From positions 1 through 31,627 of the forward strand of contig JANOEH010000018.1 of NCBI GenBank assembly GCA_031413115.1: a stretch of 31,627 bases of DNA, read 5' to 3'. Made by a program: the position numbers and the translations under genes. This document shows, piece by piece, positions 24,491 through 31,627 of this stretch. The notes below the pieces were generated by a model that saw only the letters and a list, made by a program, of their open reading frames with translations, was not told the origin of the DNA and did no database searches. Origin of the DNA: JANPEF01 sp031413115. Its GTDB lineage: Bacteria; Eisenbacteria; RBG-16-71-46; DASYSL01. Position 1 is the stretch's first letter. Each line of letters opens with the position of its first letter.

Positions 24491-25036
24491 TTACGAGCCG
24501 GCCGACTTTCCAGCCTTGCGGCGGATGCGCTCGCCCTCGTACTTGATGCCCTTGCCCTTGTACGGCTCGGGCGGGCGCTTCTTGCGGATGTTCGCGGCCA
24601 CCTGGCCAACCAGCACCTTGTCGACCCCGGTGATGATGACCTTGGTCGGACCCTCGGTCGCCAGCGTGATGCCTTCGGGCGACGGGAACTCGACCGGATG
24701 CGAGTAGCCCAGCTGCAGGACGAGCTTCTTGCCGTCCATGTTGGCGCGGTAACCCGTGCCGGTGATCTCGAGCGCCTTGCGGTAACCCGCGTGAACGCCC
24801 TGGATCAGGTTCGCCAGGTTCGCCCGCATGGTGCCGTGGATCGCACCGTGCGTGCGCTCGTTCGCGGCGTCCGCGATGACGAGCGTGATCTGCCCGCCCT
24901 CGCGGGTCAGGCCGATCCCCGGGTACAGGTCCATGGCCAGCTCGCCCTTCGGGCCCTTGACCGTGAGCTTGCTCCCCGACTGCTCGACGGTCACACCCGC
25001 CGGTATCTCGATCATTTTCTTGCCGACGCGCGACAT
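24491..25036 (-). CDS. rplF: Ribosomal protein uL6
   Basis: This 181-residue 50S protein lies near the GTPase-associated centre. It has MSRVGKKMIEIPAGVTVEQ, TMRANLANLIQGVHAGYRK, the middle ITGTGYRANMDGKKLVLQLG and the C-terminal signature EPYKGKGIKYEGERIRRKAG. It starts at the ATG at 25036, the usual N terminus. Confidence 0.97.
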   Translation of the reverse strand: MSRVGKKMIEIPAGVTVEQSGSKLTVKGPKGELAMDLYPGIGLTREGGQITLVIADAANERTHGAIHGTMRANLANLIQGVHAGYRKALEITGTGYRANMDGKKLVLQLGYSHPVEFPSPEGITLATEGPTKVIITGVDKVLVGQVAANIRKKRPPEPYKGKGIKYEGERIRRKAGKSAGS

Positions 25037-25044
25037 GTCGCCCC

Positions 25045-25443
25045 CTACCAGATCTGCGCGAGGAGCTCGCCGCCAAGGCCGGCCGCGCGGGCCTCCTTGT
25101 CGGACATGATCCCCTGCGGAGTGGACAGGACCGTCGTTCCGAGCCCGCCGAGCACCCGCGGGATGTCCGTCTTGCGGACGTAGACCCGACGGCCGGGCGA
25201 GCTGACGCGCTTCAGCCCCGAGATCACGCACTGATCCTGGGACGTGTACTTGAGGTAGATGCGGAGGATCCCCTGCTTCGAGTCCTCGATCACCTTGTAG
25301 TTGCCGATGTACTTCTCCCGCAGGAGAAGCTTCGCCAATTCCGTCTTCATGCGCGAAGCCGGCACGTCCACCTTGCGGTGGCGGGCACGGACTGCGTTGC
25401 GCACGCAGGTCAGGAAATCGGCGATGGGATCAGAAACCGACAC
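25045..25443 (-). CDS. rpsH: Ribosomal protein uS8
   Basis: This 132-residue 30S protein represses the spc operon in E. coli; whether it does so here is unknown. It contains VSDPIADFLTCVRNAVRAR, LKRVSSPGRRVYVRKTDIPR and LSTPQGIMSDKEARAAGLGG. The GTG at 25443 has GGAGG five bases upstream. A 79-base gap separates it from rpsN. Confidence 0.97.
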   Translation of the reverse strand: MSVSDPIADFLTCVRNAVRARHRKVDVPASRMKTELAKLLLREKYIGNYKVIEDSKQGILRIYLKYTSQDQCVISGLKRVSSPGRRVYVRKTDIPRVLGGLGTTVLSTPQGIMSDKEARAAGLGGELLAQIW

Positions 25444-25522
25444 GCTGCCTCCTCGTTCATGTTCGTCACGCACGCGCCCGAGCCGCGGGTCGCGCACACC
25501 GTCGTCCGTTTCCGGCTGGTCT

Positions 25523-25708
25523 CTACCAGCTGGACTTGACGACGCCCGGGATCTGCCCCGCCAGCGAGAGCTCGCGGAAGCAGATACGGCACAGTCCGAA
25601 GTGGCGCAGGAACGCGCGCGGACGGCCGCAGCGACCGCAGCGATTGTACGCGCGGACCGCGAACTTCGGCTTCCGCTTCCACTTCTCGATCAGCGACTTC
25701 TTGGCCAC
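25523..25708 (-). CDS. rpsN: Ribosomal protein uS14, type Z
   Basis: The 61-residue short form carries the zinc motif CGRC...CRIC (YNRCGRCGRPRAFLRHFG, LCRICFRELSLAGQIPGV) and ends KSSW. The start is a GTG behind GGAGGA. The longer zinc-free paralogue is not in this window. Confidence 0.97.
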   Translation of the reverse strand: MAKKSLIEKWKRKPKFAVRAYNRCGRCGRPRAFLRHFGLCRICFRELSLAGQIPGVVKSSW

Positions 25709-25750
25709 GATGGTCCTCCAGGTCCCGACGGGTCGCCGGACGGCGCCCCG

Positions 25751-26503
25751 CTACGCTCCGACCGCCGCACCAACCTCGGCCGCGGCGCCTTCGCGCGCGC
25801 CCGACGCCTGGCGGAACGGCATCTGGAGCAGTCGGAGCAGCTCGCGCCCCTCCTCGTCCGTCTTCGCCGAGGTCACGAAGGTCACGTCCATGCCGCGGAC
25901 CTTCTCGACCTTGTCGTAGTTGATCTCGGGGAAGATGATCTGTTCGGTCAGCCCGAGCGTGTAGTTGCCACGCCCGTCGAACGAGCGCGCCGGCACGCCG
26001 CGGAAGTCACGGATGCGCGGGATCGCGATGTTGACCAGGCGATCGTAGAACTCCCACATGCGCGCGTGACGCAGCGTGACCATGCAACCGATGGCCTGCC
26101 CCTGGCGCAGCTTGAAGTTCGCGATCGACTTCTTGGCCTTCCGCACCGCCGGCTTCTGGCCGGTGATGATGCCGAGGTCCGCCGCCGCCGCGTCGAGCAG
26201 CTTCGCGTTGCTGATGGCCTCGCCGACGCCCATGTTGACCACGATCTTGACCAGGCGCGGGGCCTGCATCGGATTCGTGTAACCGAACTTCTTGATCAGC
26301 TCGGCGACGATCTTCTCCTCGTACAACTTCTTGAGGCGCGGCGGAGTCACGGGCGCCGTCGACCTGGCCGCGCGCGGCGCGGCTTCGGTCTTGGCGTCCC
26401 CGTCAGCCGCCTTCGCGGCCTTCGGCTCCTTGGCGGCCTTCGGGGCCTTGGCTTCGCCCTTCGGAGCCTTTGCGCCCTTCGAGTCCTTGTCCTTCTCGGC
26501 CAT
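25751..26503 (-). CDS. rplE: Ribosomal protein uL5 with an N-terminal extension
   Basis: This 5S rRNA-binding protein has 250 residues against the usual ~180. The first ~50 residues are a low-complexity Ala/Lys/Pro tract (EKDKDSKGAKAPKGEAKAPK and onward). The normal core starts near PRLKKLYEEKIVAEL and includes VVNMGVGEAISN, TGQKPAVRKAKKSIANFKLR and FPEINYDKVEKVRGMDV. An Ala-rich tail ends EVGAAVGA. No start codon lies between the extension and the core, and GGGAG precedes the ATG at 26503, so the extension is genuinely encoded. Confidence 0.96.
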   Translation of the reverse strand: MAEKDKDSKGAKAPKGEAKAPKAAKEPKAAKAADGDAKTEAAPRAARSTAPVTPPRLKKLYEEKIVAELIKKFGYTNPMQAPRLVKIVVNMGVGEAISNAKLLDAAAADLGIITGQKPAVRKAKKSIANFKLRQGQAIGCMVTLRHARMWEFYDRLVNIAIPRIRDFRGVPARSFDGRGNYTLGLTEQIIFPEINYDKVEKVRGMDVTFVTSAKTDEEGRELLRLLQMPFRQASGAREGAAAEVGAAVGA

Positions 26504-26519
26504 CACGATCTCCCGGCGC

Positions 26520-26894
26520 TCAGGCGCCGACGACGTCCCCGGTTGCGCGCGAAACGCGCTCGCGGCTCTTTCCGTCCTTGCTCCGACGCACGCCGACGCG
26601 CACGCCCTTCTTCGCCTTCGCATCCCACAGGGCGACCTTCGAGATATGAAGCGGCGCTTCCTTCTCGATGATGCCGCTCTCCTTGCCCGCCCCGGTCGCG
26701 CGCTTGTGGCGCTTGATCATGTTCACCTTCTCGACCGTGACCGTCCACTTGTTGCGATCGACGGCGAGGACCCTGCCCAACCGCGGATTACCGGGGTCGC
26801 CCTTGGCGTCGCCCGAGAGGACGACCACCGTGTCGCCCTTGCGGATGTTGAAGGCCCGGGTCGCGGGCGCCGGCTGCTTCTTCTTCTTACCCAC
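26520..26894 (-). CDS. rplX: Ribosomal protein uL24
   Basis: This 124-residue assembly initiator protein has the KOW motif (IRKGDTVVVLSGDAKGDPG, GRVLAVDRNKWTVTVEKVNM) and HISKVALWDAKAKKGVRVGV. The start is a GTG behind a perfect AGGAGG that overlaps the rplN stop codon. Confidence 0.96.
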   Translation of the reverse strand: MGKKKKQPAPATRAFNIRKGDTVVVLSGDAKGDPGNPRLGRVLAVDRNKWTVTVEKVNMIKRHKRATGAGKESGIIEKEAPLHISKVALWDAKAKKGVRVGVRRSKDGKSRERVSRATGDVVGA

Positions 26895-26904
26895 GCGCGA
26901 CCTC

Positions 26905-27273
26905 CTAGATCACTTCGGGAGCGAGGGAGATGATCTTCATGAACTCCTTTTCGCGCAGTTCTCGCGCGACGGGTCCGAAGATGCGGGTTCCCCGCGGCTC
27001 CTTCTTGTCGTCGATCAACACCACGGCGTTGTCGTCGAAGCGGATGTACGAGCCGTCCTTGCGCCGACGCTCCTTGACCGCCCGCACGACCACCGCCTTG
27101 GCGACGTCGCCCTTCTTCACCGCGGCTCCCGGGATCGCATCCTTCACGGCCACGACCACGATGTCGCCCACCCGGCCGTAACGCCGACGGGTTCCGCCGA
27201 GGACCTTGATGCACTGGGCACGCCGGGCGCCGGAGTTGTCGGCCACGGTGAGCATCGTGCGAAGCTGGATCAT
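26905..27273 (-). CDS. rplN: Ribosomal protein uL14
   Basis: The 122-residue protein is canonical: MIQLRTMLTVADNSGARRAQ, VGDIVVVAVKDAIPGAAVKK and GPVARELREKEFMKIISLAPEV. It lies at the subunit interface and is the site where the silencing factor RsfS docks in other bacteria. Confidence 0.98.
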   Translation of the reverse strand: MIQLRTMLTVADNSGARRAQCIKVLGGTRRRYGRVGDIVVVAVKDAIPGAAVKKGDVAKAVVVRAVKERRRKDGSYIRFDDNAVVLIDDKKEPRGTRIFGPVARELREKEFMKIISLAPEVI

Positions 27274-27317
27274 CGTTCACTCCACGGGCCGCGACGGGCG
27301 GCCGACACGCGACGGGC

Positions 27318-27602
27318 TTACTTGGCCCGCTCGACGAACTCCACGAACCGCCAGCGCTTCTCCTTGGACATGGGCCGCGTCTCCATGAAGCGGATGATGT
27401 CCCCTTCCTTGCACTCGTTCTTCTCGTCGTGAACCTTGAACCGGCTCCGCTGGCGCACGTAGCGCTTGTACTGCGGATGCTTCACCAGTCGCTCGATCAC
27501 CACGACAACGGTCTTCGTCATCTTGTCGGAGACCACCTTGCCGACACGCAGCTTGCGGCGTCCGCGTTCCTCGGTGGTTTCCGTCGTCTGCTCGGCCATC
27601 AT
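27318..27602 (-). CDS. rpsQ: Ribosomal protein uS17
   Basis: This 94-residue OB-fold 30S protein has a short acidic/Thr-rich N terminus and then the core GKVVSDKMTKTVVVVIERLV, HPQYKRYVRQRSRFKVHDEK and IRFMETRPMSKEKRWRFVE. Two ATG codons occur in tandem; the first overlaps the rpmC stop. Confidence 0.97.
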   Translation of the reverse strand: MMAEQTTETTEERGRRKLRVGKVVSDKMTKTVVVVIERLVKHPQYKRYVRQRSRFKVHDEKNECKEGDIIRFMETRPMSKEKRWRFVEFVERAK

Positions 27603-27814
27603 GCCTGGCCTCCCTTCGTCGCGCCGCCCTTGCCCTGCAGCATCAGCACCCGGGCGATGTCCCGGCGCGTACCGCGGATCTTGAGCGCGTTGTCCAGCTG
27701 GCGCATCGAGTTCCGGAAGCGCAGGGTGAACAGCTCCTCACGCAGATCCTTGAGACGCAGCTCGAGTTCGGGGGGCGACAGATCACTCAGCGCTCGGAAG
27801 CTCTTGGCGGCCAT
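27599..27814 (-). CDS. rpmC: Ribosomal protein uL29
   Basis: This 71-residue two-helix protein lies at the tunnel exit: FRALSDLSPPELELRLKDLR, EELFTLRFRNSMRQLDNALK, IRGTRRDIARVLML. A strong GGGAGGGGAG ribosome site overlaps the end of rplP. Confidence 0.95.
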   Translation of the reverse strand: MAAKSFRALSDLSPPELELRLKDLREELFTLRFRNSMRQLDNALKIRGTRRDIARVLMLQGKGGATKGGQA

Positions 27815-27815
27815 C

Positions 27816-28238
27816 TCACTCCCCTCCCAGTGTGACGCGTTCCACGAATCGCGTGCGGATCGGCAGCTTCGAGGCCCCCAGGCGCATGGCCTGCTTCGCC
27901 GCGTCCTTCGGGATCCCCTCCAGCTCGAACATGATCCGTCCCGGGCGAATGGAGGCGACCCAGAACTCCGGGGGACCCTTGCCCTTGCCCATTCGCGTCT
28001 CGGCCGGCTTCTTGGTGACCGGCTTGTCCGGGAAGATCCGGATCCACATCTTGCCGCCGCGCTTGATCGAGCGCGTGATCGCGACACGGGCCGCCTCGAT
28101 CTGGCGACTCGTGATCCACGCCGGCGCGAGCGCCTGCAGTCCGTACTCGCCGAAGGCGACCGTGCCTCCGCGGTACGCCTTGCCGCGCATGTTTCCTCGG
28201 TGGTGCTTGCGGTATTTGACCCGCTTCGGCATCAACAT
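27816..28238 (-). CDS. rplP: Ribosomal protein uL16
   Basis: This 140-residue protein lies near the peptidyl-transferase centre and A-site tRNA. It has MLMPKRVKYRKHHRGNMRGK, RGGKMWIRIFPDKPVTKKPA, ETRMGKGKGPPEFWVA and RPGRIMFELEGIP. The first ATG gives the common MLMPKR start. Confidence 0.98.
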   Translation of the reverse strand: MLMPKRVKYRKHHRGNMRGKAYRGGTVAFGEYGLQALAPAWITSRQIEAARVAITRSIKRGGKMWIRIFPDKPVTKKPAETRMGKGKGPPEFWVASIRPGRIMFELEGIPKDAAKQAMRLGASKLPIRTRFVERVTLGGE

Positions 28239-28254
28239 GTTGGTCGGGCCCCGC

Positions 28255-28917
28255 TCAGTTCGTGGCCGCGCCCGCAGCCACCGGGGCTGCGAGCACTTCG
28301 CCGTTGAAGATCCACACCTTCACGCCGCACGTCCCGTAGGCCGTGTGCGCGGTGGCGCGCGCGAAGTCGATGTCCGCCCGCAACGTGTGCAGGGGGACGC
28401 GACCATCGCGATAGGTCTCGTAACGCGACATCTCCGAGCCGCCGAGGCGGCCCGAGCAGGCCACGCGGACGCCCTGGGCGCCCGAGCGCATCGCCGAGGC
28501 GAGCGCCTTCTTCATGGCGCGACGGAACGACACCCGCTGCTCCAGCTGCTTCGCGATGTGCTCCGCGACCAGCTGGGCGTCGAGATCGGCGCGCTTCACT
28601 TCCTCGATGTTGAGCTGCACGTCCTTCTTGGTCAGCGCGCGAAGCTCGGCCGAAAGCTTGTCGACCTGCTCGCCCTTGCGCCCGATCACGAGGCCCGGAC
28701 GCGCCGTGCGGATCGTGATCGTCACCTTCGAGGCCTTGCGCTCGACGATGATCTTGCTGATCCCGGCCTGGAACAGGCGGTGCTTCAGGTAGCGCTTGAG
28801 GAAGATGTCTTCCTTGAGCAGTTCCGCGAAGACGCGCGACCGGCTCGCGAACCAGCGCGAGTCCCAGGTCTTGACGATGCCGAGCCGGAGCCCGATCGGA
28901 TGTGTTTTCTGTCCCAT
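28255..28917 (-). CDS. rpsC: Ribosomal protein uS3
   Basis: This 220-residue 30S head protein forms part of the mRNA entry helicase. MGQKTHPIGLRLGIVKTWDS opens the protein, the KH domain has GLVIGRKGEQVDKLSAELR, and the C-terminal domain has GVRVACSGRLGGSEMSRYET and GTCGVKVWIFNGEV. Confidence 0.98.
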   Translation of the reverse strand: MGQKTHPIGLRLGIVKTWDSRWFASRSRVFAELLKEDIFLKRYLKHRLFQAGISKIIVERKASKVTITIRTARPGLVIGRKGEQVDKLSAELRALTKKDVQLNIEEVKRADLDAQLVAEHIAKQLEQRVSFRRAMKKALASAMRSGAQGVRVACSGRLGGSEMSRYETYRDGRVPLHTLRADIDFARATAHTAYGTCGVKVWIFNGEVLAAPVAAGAATN

Positions 28918-28930
28918 CTTTCTCCTCGAC

Positions 28931-29284
28931 TCAGCCGCGGCCGCGCGTGCCGACCGCGATCGTGATATGGCTCGTGCGCTTGAGCAACGGAGTGGCCCGT
29001 CCCTGCGCGCGCGGCAGGAAGCGCTTCATCGTGGGACCCGCGCCGACGACCGCCTTGATGACGACCAGGTCGGTGACCCGGATCTTCTCGCTCGCATCCG
29101 TGTTGTTGACCGCATTGGCGACCGCGGACTTGAGCAGCTTCTCGGCGATCTTCGCGCCGTTCTTGGGCATGAAGTGAAGCAGCGTCTGCGCCGCCTCGAC
29201 ATCCTTGCCCCGGATGAGCGCGAGGATCTGGTTGGCCTTGCGCGGCGTGATCCGGACGTACCGGAGCGTGGCTCTCGCTTCCAT
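28931..29284 (-). CDS. rplV: Ribosomal protein uL22
   Basis: This 117-residue protein's beta-hairpin lines the exit tunnel. It has MEARATLRYVRITPRKANQI, VANAVNNTDASEKIRVTDLV and GPTMKRFLPRAQGRATPLLK. I chose the ATG at 29284 (with AGGAAC upstream) over a GTG at 29308 that would overlap the rpsS stop, because the family N terminus starts there. Confidence 0.96.
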   Translation of the reverse strand: MEARATLRYVRITPRKANQILALIRGKDVEAAQTLLHFMPKNGAKIAEKLLKSAVANAVNNTDASEKIRVTDLVVIKAVVGAGPTMKRFLPRAQGRATPLLKRTSHITIAVGTRGRG

Positions 29285-29304
29285 CGTTCCTGTCTCCGTC
29301 CGGC

Positions 29305-29592
29305 TCACTTGCCGGGCACTGCAGCCTTCTCGACGTGCGACCCGTGACCCCGGAACACGCGGGTGGGAACGAACTCGCCGAGCTTGTGGCCGACCATGTT
29401 TTCCGACACGTAGATCGGGATGAACTTGTTGCCGTTGTGCACCGCAAGCGTGTGGCCGACGAACTCGGGGAGGATGGTGCAGCGCCGCGCCCAGGTCTTC
29501 AGCACGCGCTTCTCACCCGACCGGTTCATGCCCTCGATCTTCTTGACGAGGGAGTCGACGACGTACGGGCCCTTCTTGATGGAGCGAGCCAT
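29305..29592 (-). CDS. rpsS: Ribosomal protein uS19
   Basis: This 95-residue 30S head protein is canonical: MARSIKKGPYVVDSLVKKIE, TWARRCTILPEFVGHTLAVH and MVGHKLGEFVPTRVFRGHGS. It begins directly after the rplB stop. Confidence 0.98.
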   Translation of the reverse strand: MARSIKKGPYVVDSLVKKIEGMNRSGEKRVLKTWARRCTILPEFVGHTLAVHNGNKFIPIYVSENMVGHKLGEFVPTRVFRGHGSHVEKAAVPGK

Positions 29593-30420
29593 TTACTTCT
29601 TCCTCCGCCGGACGATCCACTTGCTGGTCGCCTTGTTGCGACGCGTCTTGTAGCCCTTCGCCGGCTGGCCCCAGGGCGAGCACGGATGACGGCCGCCCGA
29701 CGACTTGCCTTCGCCGCCACCCATCGGATGGTCGACCGGATTCTTGGCCACGCCGCGCACGTGCGGGCGAATGCCCAGCCAGCGGCTGCGGCCGGCCTTG
29801 CCGATCACGATATTCTCGTGATCGAGATTCCCGACCTGCCCGATGACGCAGCGGCAGTCGAGATGGAAGCGACGCACCTCGCCCGAAGGCATGCGCATCT
29901 GGGCGTAGTCACCTTCCTTCGCCAGCACCTGGCACATCGTGCCGGCCGACCGCGCGACGCGCGCGCCGCGGCCCGGCTGCAGCTCGAGCGAGTGCACCGA
30001 CGTGCCGAGCGGGATGTTCCGGATCGGCAGCGCGTTGCCCGTCACGATGTCGGCATCGGCGCCGGACACCACCGTGTCGCCCGGCTTGAGGCCGAGCGGC
30101 GCGACGATGTAGCGCTTCTCACCGTCCACGTAGTTCAGCAGCGCGATGCGCGCCGAACGGTTGGGATCGTATTCGAGGCTCGCGACCTTGGCCGGGATCC
30201 CGGTCTTGTCGCGGCGGAAGTCGATGATCCGGTAGCGACGACGATGTCCGCCGCCCTTGTAGCGCGACGTGGCGTGGCCCTTGTGATTGCGCCCGCCCGG
30301 ACGGTGCAGCTTCGTCGTCAGCTTGCGGACCGGATCGTTGCCCTGCGACACGTCCGCGAAATCCGAGACGGTCTTGTAACGCAGGGTCGGCGTGATCGGC
30401 CGGAAACTCTTCAGCGGCAT
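29593..30420 (-). CDS. rplB: Ribosomal protein uL2
   Basis: This 275-residue protein is required for subunit association and peptidyl transfer. It has KSFRPITPTLRYKTVSDFAD, HRPGGRNHKGHATSRYKGGG, GRGARVARSAGTMCQVLAKE and the C-terminal HPMGGGEGKSSGGRHPCSPW with the conserved histidine implicated in activity. Confidence 0.98.
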   Translation of the reverse strand: MPLKSFRPITPTLRYKTVSDFADVSQGNDPVRKLTTKLHRPGGRNHKGHATSRYKGGGHRRRYRIIDFRRDKTGIPAKVASLEYDPNRSARIALLNYVDGEKRYIVAPLGLKPGDTVVSGADADIVTGNALPIRNIPLGTSVHSLELQPGRGARVARSAGTMCQVLAKEGDYAQMRMPSGEVRRFHLDCRCVIGQVGNLDHENIVIGKAGRSRWLGIRPHVRGVAKNPVDHPMGGGEGKSSGGRHPCSPWGQPAKGYKTRRNKATSKWIVRRRKK

Positions 30421-30439
30421 GGAACCTTCCCCCTTCGCC

Positions 30440-30730
30440 CTAGACCTGGTCGAACAGTTCGATGGTCTGGTCCGCGGCCAGCGTGACGATGGCACGCTTC
30501 CAGTCCGGACGACGACCCGCCGAGCGGCCGAGGCGCTTGACCTTGCCGTGCATCATCTGGGTGCGGACCACGGTGACCTTGACCTTGAAGATGGTCTCCA
30601 CCGCCCGCTTGATCTCGATCTTGTTGGCGTAGGCATCGACCTCGAAGGTGTACTGCCGGGCCTGCTCGCGCAGGATCGATCCCTTCTCGGTGATCAGCGC
30701 ACGCTTGACGATCAGCCGCGCGTCCTTCAT
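30440..30730 (-). CDS. rplW: Ribosomal protein uL23
   Basis: This 96-residue tunnel-exit protein is the docking site for trigger factor and SRP. It has MKDARLIVKRALITEKGSIL, YTFEVDAYANKIEIKRAVET and VVRTQMMHGKVKRLG. Its ATG overlaps the rplD stop by ATGA. Confidence 0.96.
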   Translation of the reverse strand: MKDARLIVKRALITEKGSILREQARQYTFEVDAYANKIEIKRAVETIFKVKVTVVRTQMMHGKVKRLGRSAGRRPDWKRAIVTLAADQTIELFDQV

Positions 30731-31356
30731 CGGGCGAACACCTCCGTCAGGCGCTCGAGGCCCGACTTCGTGAACACGACCGTCTCGCAATCGAGCAGCG
30801 CGTAGGTGTGCACCTGGTGCGCCGGCGTCGCGGCGAGGCGCGCCAGGTTCCGACACGACTTCCAGACGTTCTCGTCATAACCGCCCGTGACCAGCAGGGC
30901 CTTGGCTCCGTCGAGACCCATCTTCTTCAGCACCGCGGCGACGTCCTTCGTCCGCGGCGACTTCATCGCCAGGTCGTCGAGGACGGCAACACGAGCCTCA
31001 CGCGCCTTGAGCGACAGCGCCGAGGCCAGCGCCTGGCGGCGCTGCTTCTTGGGCAACTCGATGCGCGGGGCATGCGGCTCGGGGCCGTGCGCGCGGCCGC
31101 CGCCGACCCAGATCGGTGACGTGTTCGAGCCCGAGCGCGCACGCCCGGTGCCCTTCTGCTTCCACGGCTTGCGTCCGCCGCCCGAAACCTCGACGCGACT
31201 CTTCACCTTGCGCGTGCCCTGCCGCTGGTTGGTCAGGAACGTGCGCACGGCGAGGTACAGCAGGTGCTCGTTGACCTGCTGGTCGAACAGCGCGGCCGGA
31301 AGCTCGACGCTGCCGTTCTCGACCCCCTGGGCCGTATAGGACTTCGCGTTCGCCAC
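30727..31356 (-). CDS. rplD: Ribosomal protein uL4
   Basis: This 209-residue protein's long loop (GGGRKPWKQKGTGRARSGS) forms part of the tunnel constriction. Other conserved parts are QRRQALASALSLKAREARVA and LLVTGGYDENVWKSCRNLAR. The GTG at 31356 is used. In E. coli uL4 also represses the S10 operon; the leader needed to judge that lies outside the window. Confidence 0.97.
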   Translation of the reverse strand: MANAKSYTAQGVENGSVELPAALFDQQVNEHLLYLAVRTFLTNQRQGTRKVKSRVEVSGGGRKPWKQKGTGRARSGSNTSPIWVGGGRAHGPEPHAPRIELPKKQRRQALASALSLKAREARVAVLDDLAMKSPRTKDVAAVLKKMGLDGAKALLVTGGYDENVWKSCRNLARLAATPAHQVHTYALLDCETVVFTKSGLERLTEVFAR

Positions 31357-31360
31357 GGTC

Positions 31361-31627
31361 CTAGCCTCCCTGCTTCGCCGGCATGACGAGGACGAAGCCT
31401 CGCACCGGGCCGGGGATGGAGCCGCGAATGACGAGCAGCGACTGCTCGGCGTCGATGGCGACCACCTTCAGGTTCTTCATGGTCACCTGCTTGCCGCCCA
31501 TGCGACCCGGCAGGCGCTTGCCCTTGATGACGCGCGACGGATACGCCGAGCAGCCGATCGAGCCGGGCTGGCGGTGCGTCGTGACGCCGTGCGAGGCCTT
31601 GCCACCGGTGAAGCCGTGGCGCTTGGT
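31361..31627 (-). CDS. rplC: Ribosomal protein uL3, C-terminal part (cut by window edge)
   Basis: The last 88 codons are present, reading TKRHGFTGGKASHGVTTHRQ, then PGSIGCSAYPSRVIKGKRLP, GRMGGKQVTMKNLKVV and ending GFVLVMPAKQGG. The MGG-region glutamine that PrmB methylates in E. coli is visible in the RQPGSIG context. It stands 4 bases upstream of rplD. Confidence 0.97.
   Translation of the reverse strand, partial: TKRHGFTGGKASHGVTTHRQPGSIGCSAYPSRVIKGKRLPGRMGGKQVTMKNLKVVAIDAEQSLLVIRGSIPGPVRGFVLVMPAKQGG

Overview
The window comes from a GC-rich bacterial chromosome with strong GC bias at third codon positions and many GTG and TTG starts. The ribosomal locus is in canonical bacterial S10-spc-alpha order, with zinc-binding forms of uS4, uS14 and bL36. 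The large HNH protein belongs to a family I remember from Candidatus Eisenbacteria and some Myxococcota-like genomes. A lineage near Eisenbacteria is a reasonable guess, but there is no 16S gene here and the placement is unproven. I see no prophage, insertion sequence or CRISPR array.

Left part (1-4150): a possible partial gene at the edge, a tRNA-Asn with its own sigma70-like promoter and a terminator hairpin, a bifunctional penicillin-binding protein whose frame is broken in a CG-dinucleotide tract, and a convergent two-gene unit (DinB-like protein and 3-methyladenine DNA glycosylase I).

Lipid region (4217-11587): four plus-strand genes overlapping by 4 bp each encode a soluble acyl-ACP desaturase, a KAS II-type condensing enzyme, a DUF1295 membrane protein and a Cfa-like methyltransferase. 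They converge on a two-gene minus-strand unit encoding an FAD oxidoreductase and a DUF1365-Cfa fusion. Together they look like a pathway that makes, elongates and then methylates or otherwise modifies unsaturated acyl chains. The final product cannot be told from sequence.

Middle (11588-16340): a secreted protein with carboxypeptidase-regulatory-like repeats, a bacterioferritin-associated ferredoxin plus bacterioferritin pair, a large HNH nuclease carrying two copies of a palindromic repeat, and a two-gene unit just downstream of the ribosomal terminator. The larger gene of that unit reads as a tandem of two RusA-like domains with the catalytic residues split between them. This is the most novel-looking protein in the window.

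Right part (16358-31627): one long minus-strand transcription unit in the order rplC (partial), rplD, rplW, rplB, rpsS, rplV, rpsC, rplP, rpmC, rpsQ, rplN, rplX, rplE, rpsN, rpsH, rplF, rplR, rpsE, rpmD, rplO, secY, adk, map, infA, rpmJ, rpsM, rpsK, rpsD, rpoA, rplQ, closed by a strong hairpin terminator. No intergenic gap in the window exceeds 300 bases; the largest (14763-15035) holds nothing I can name.
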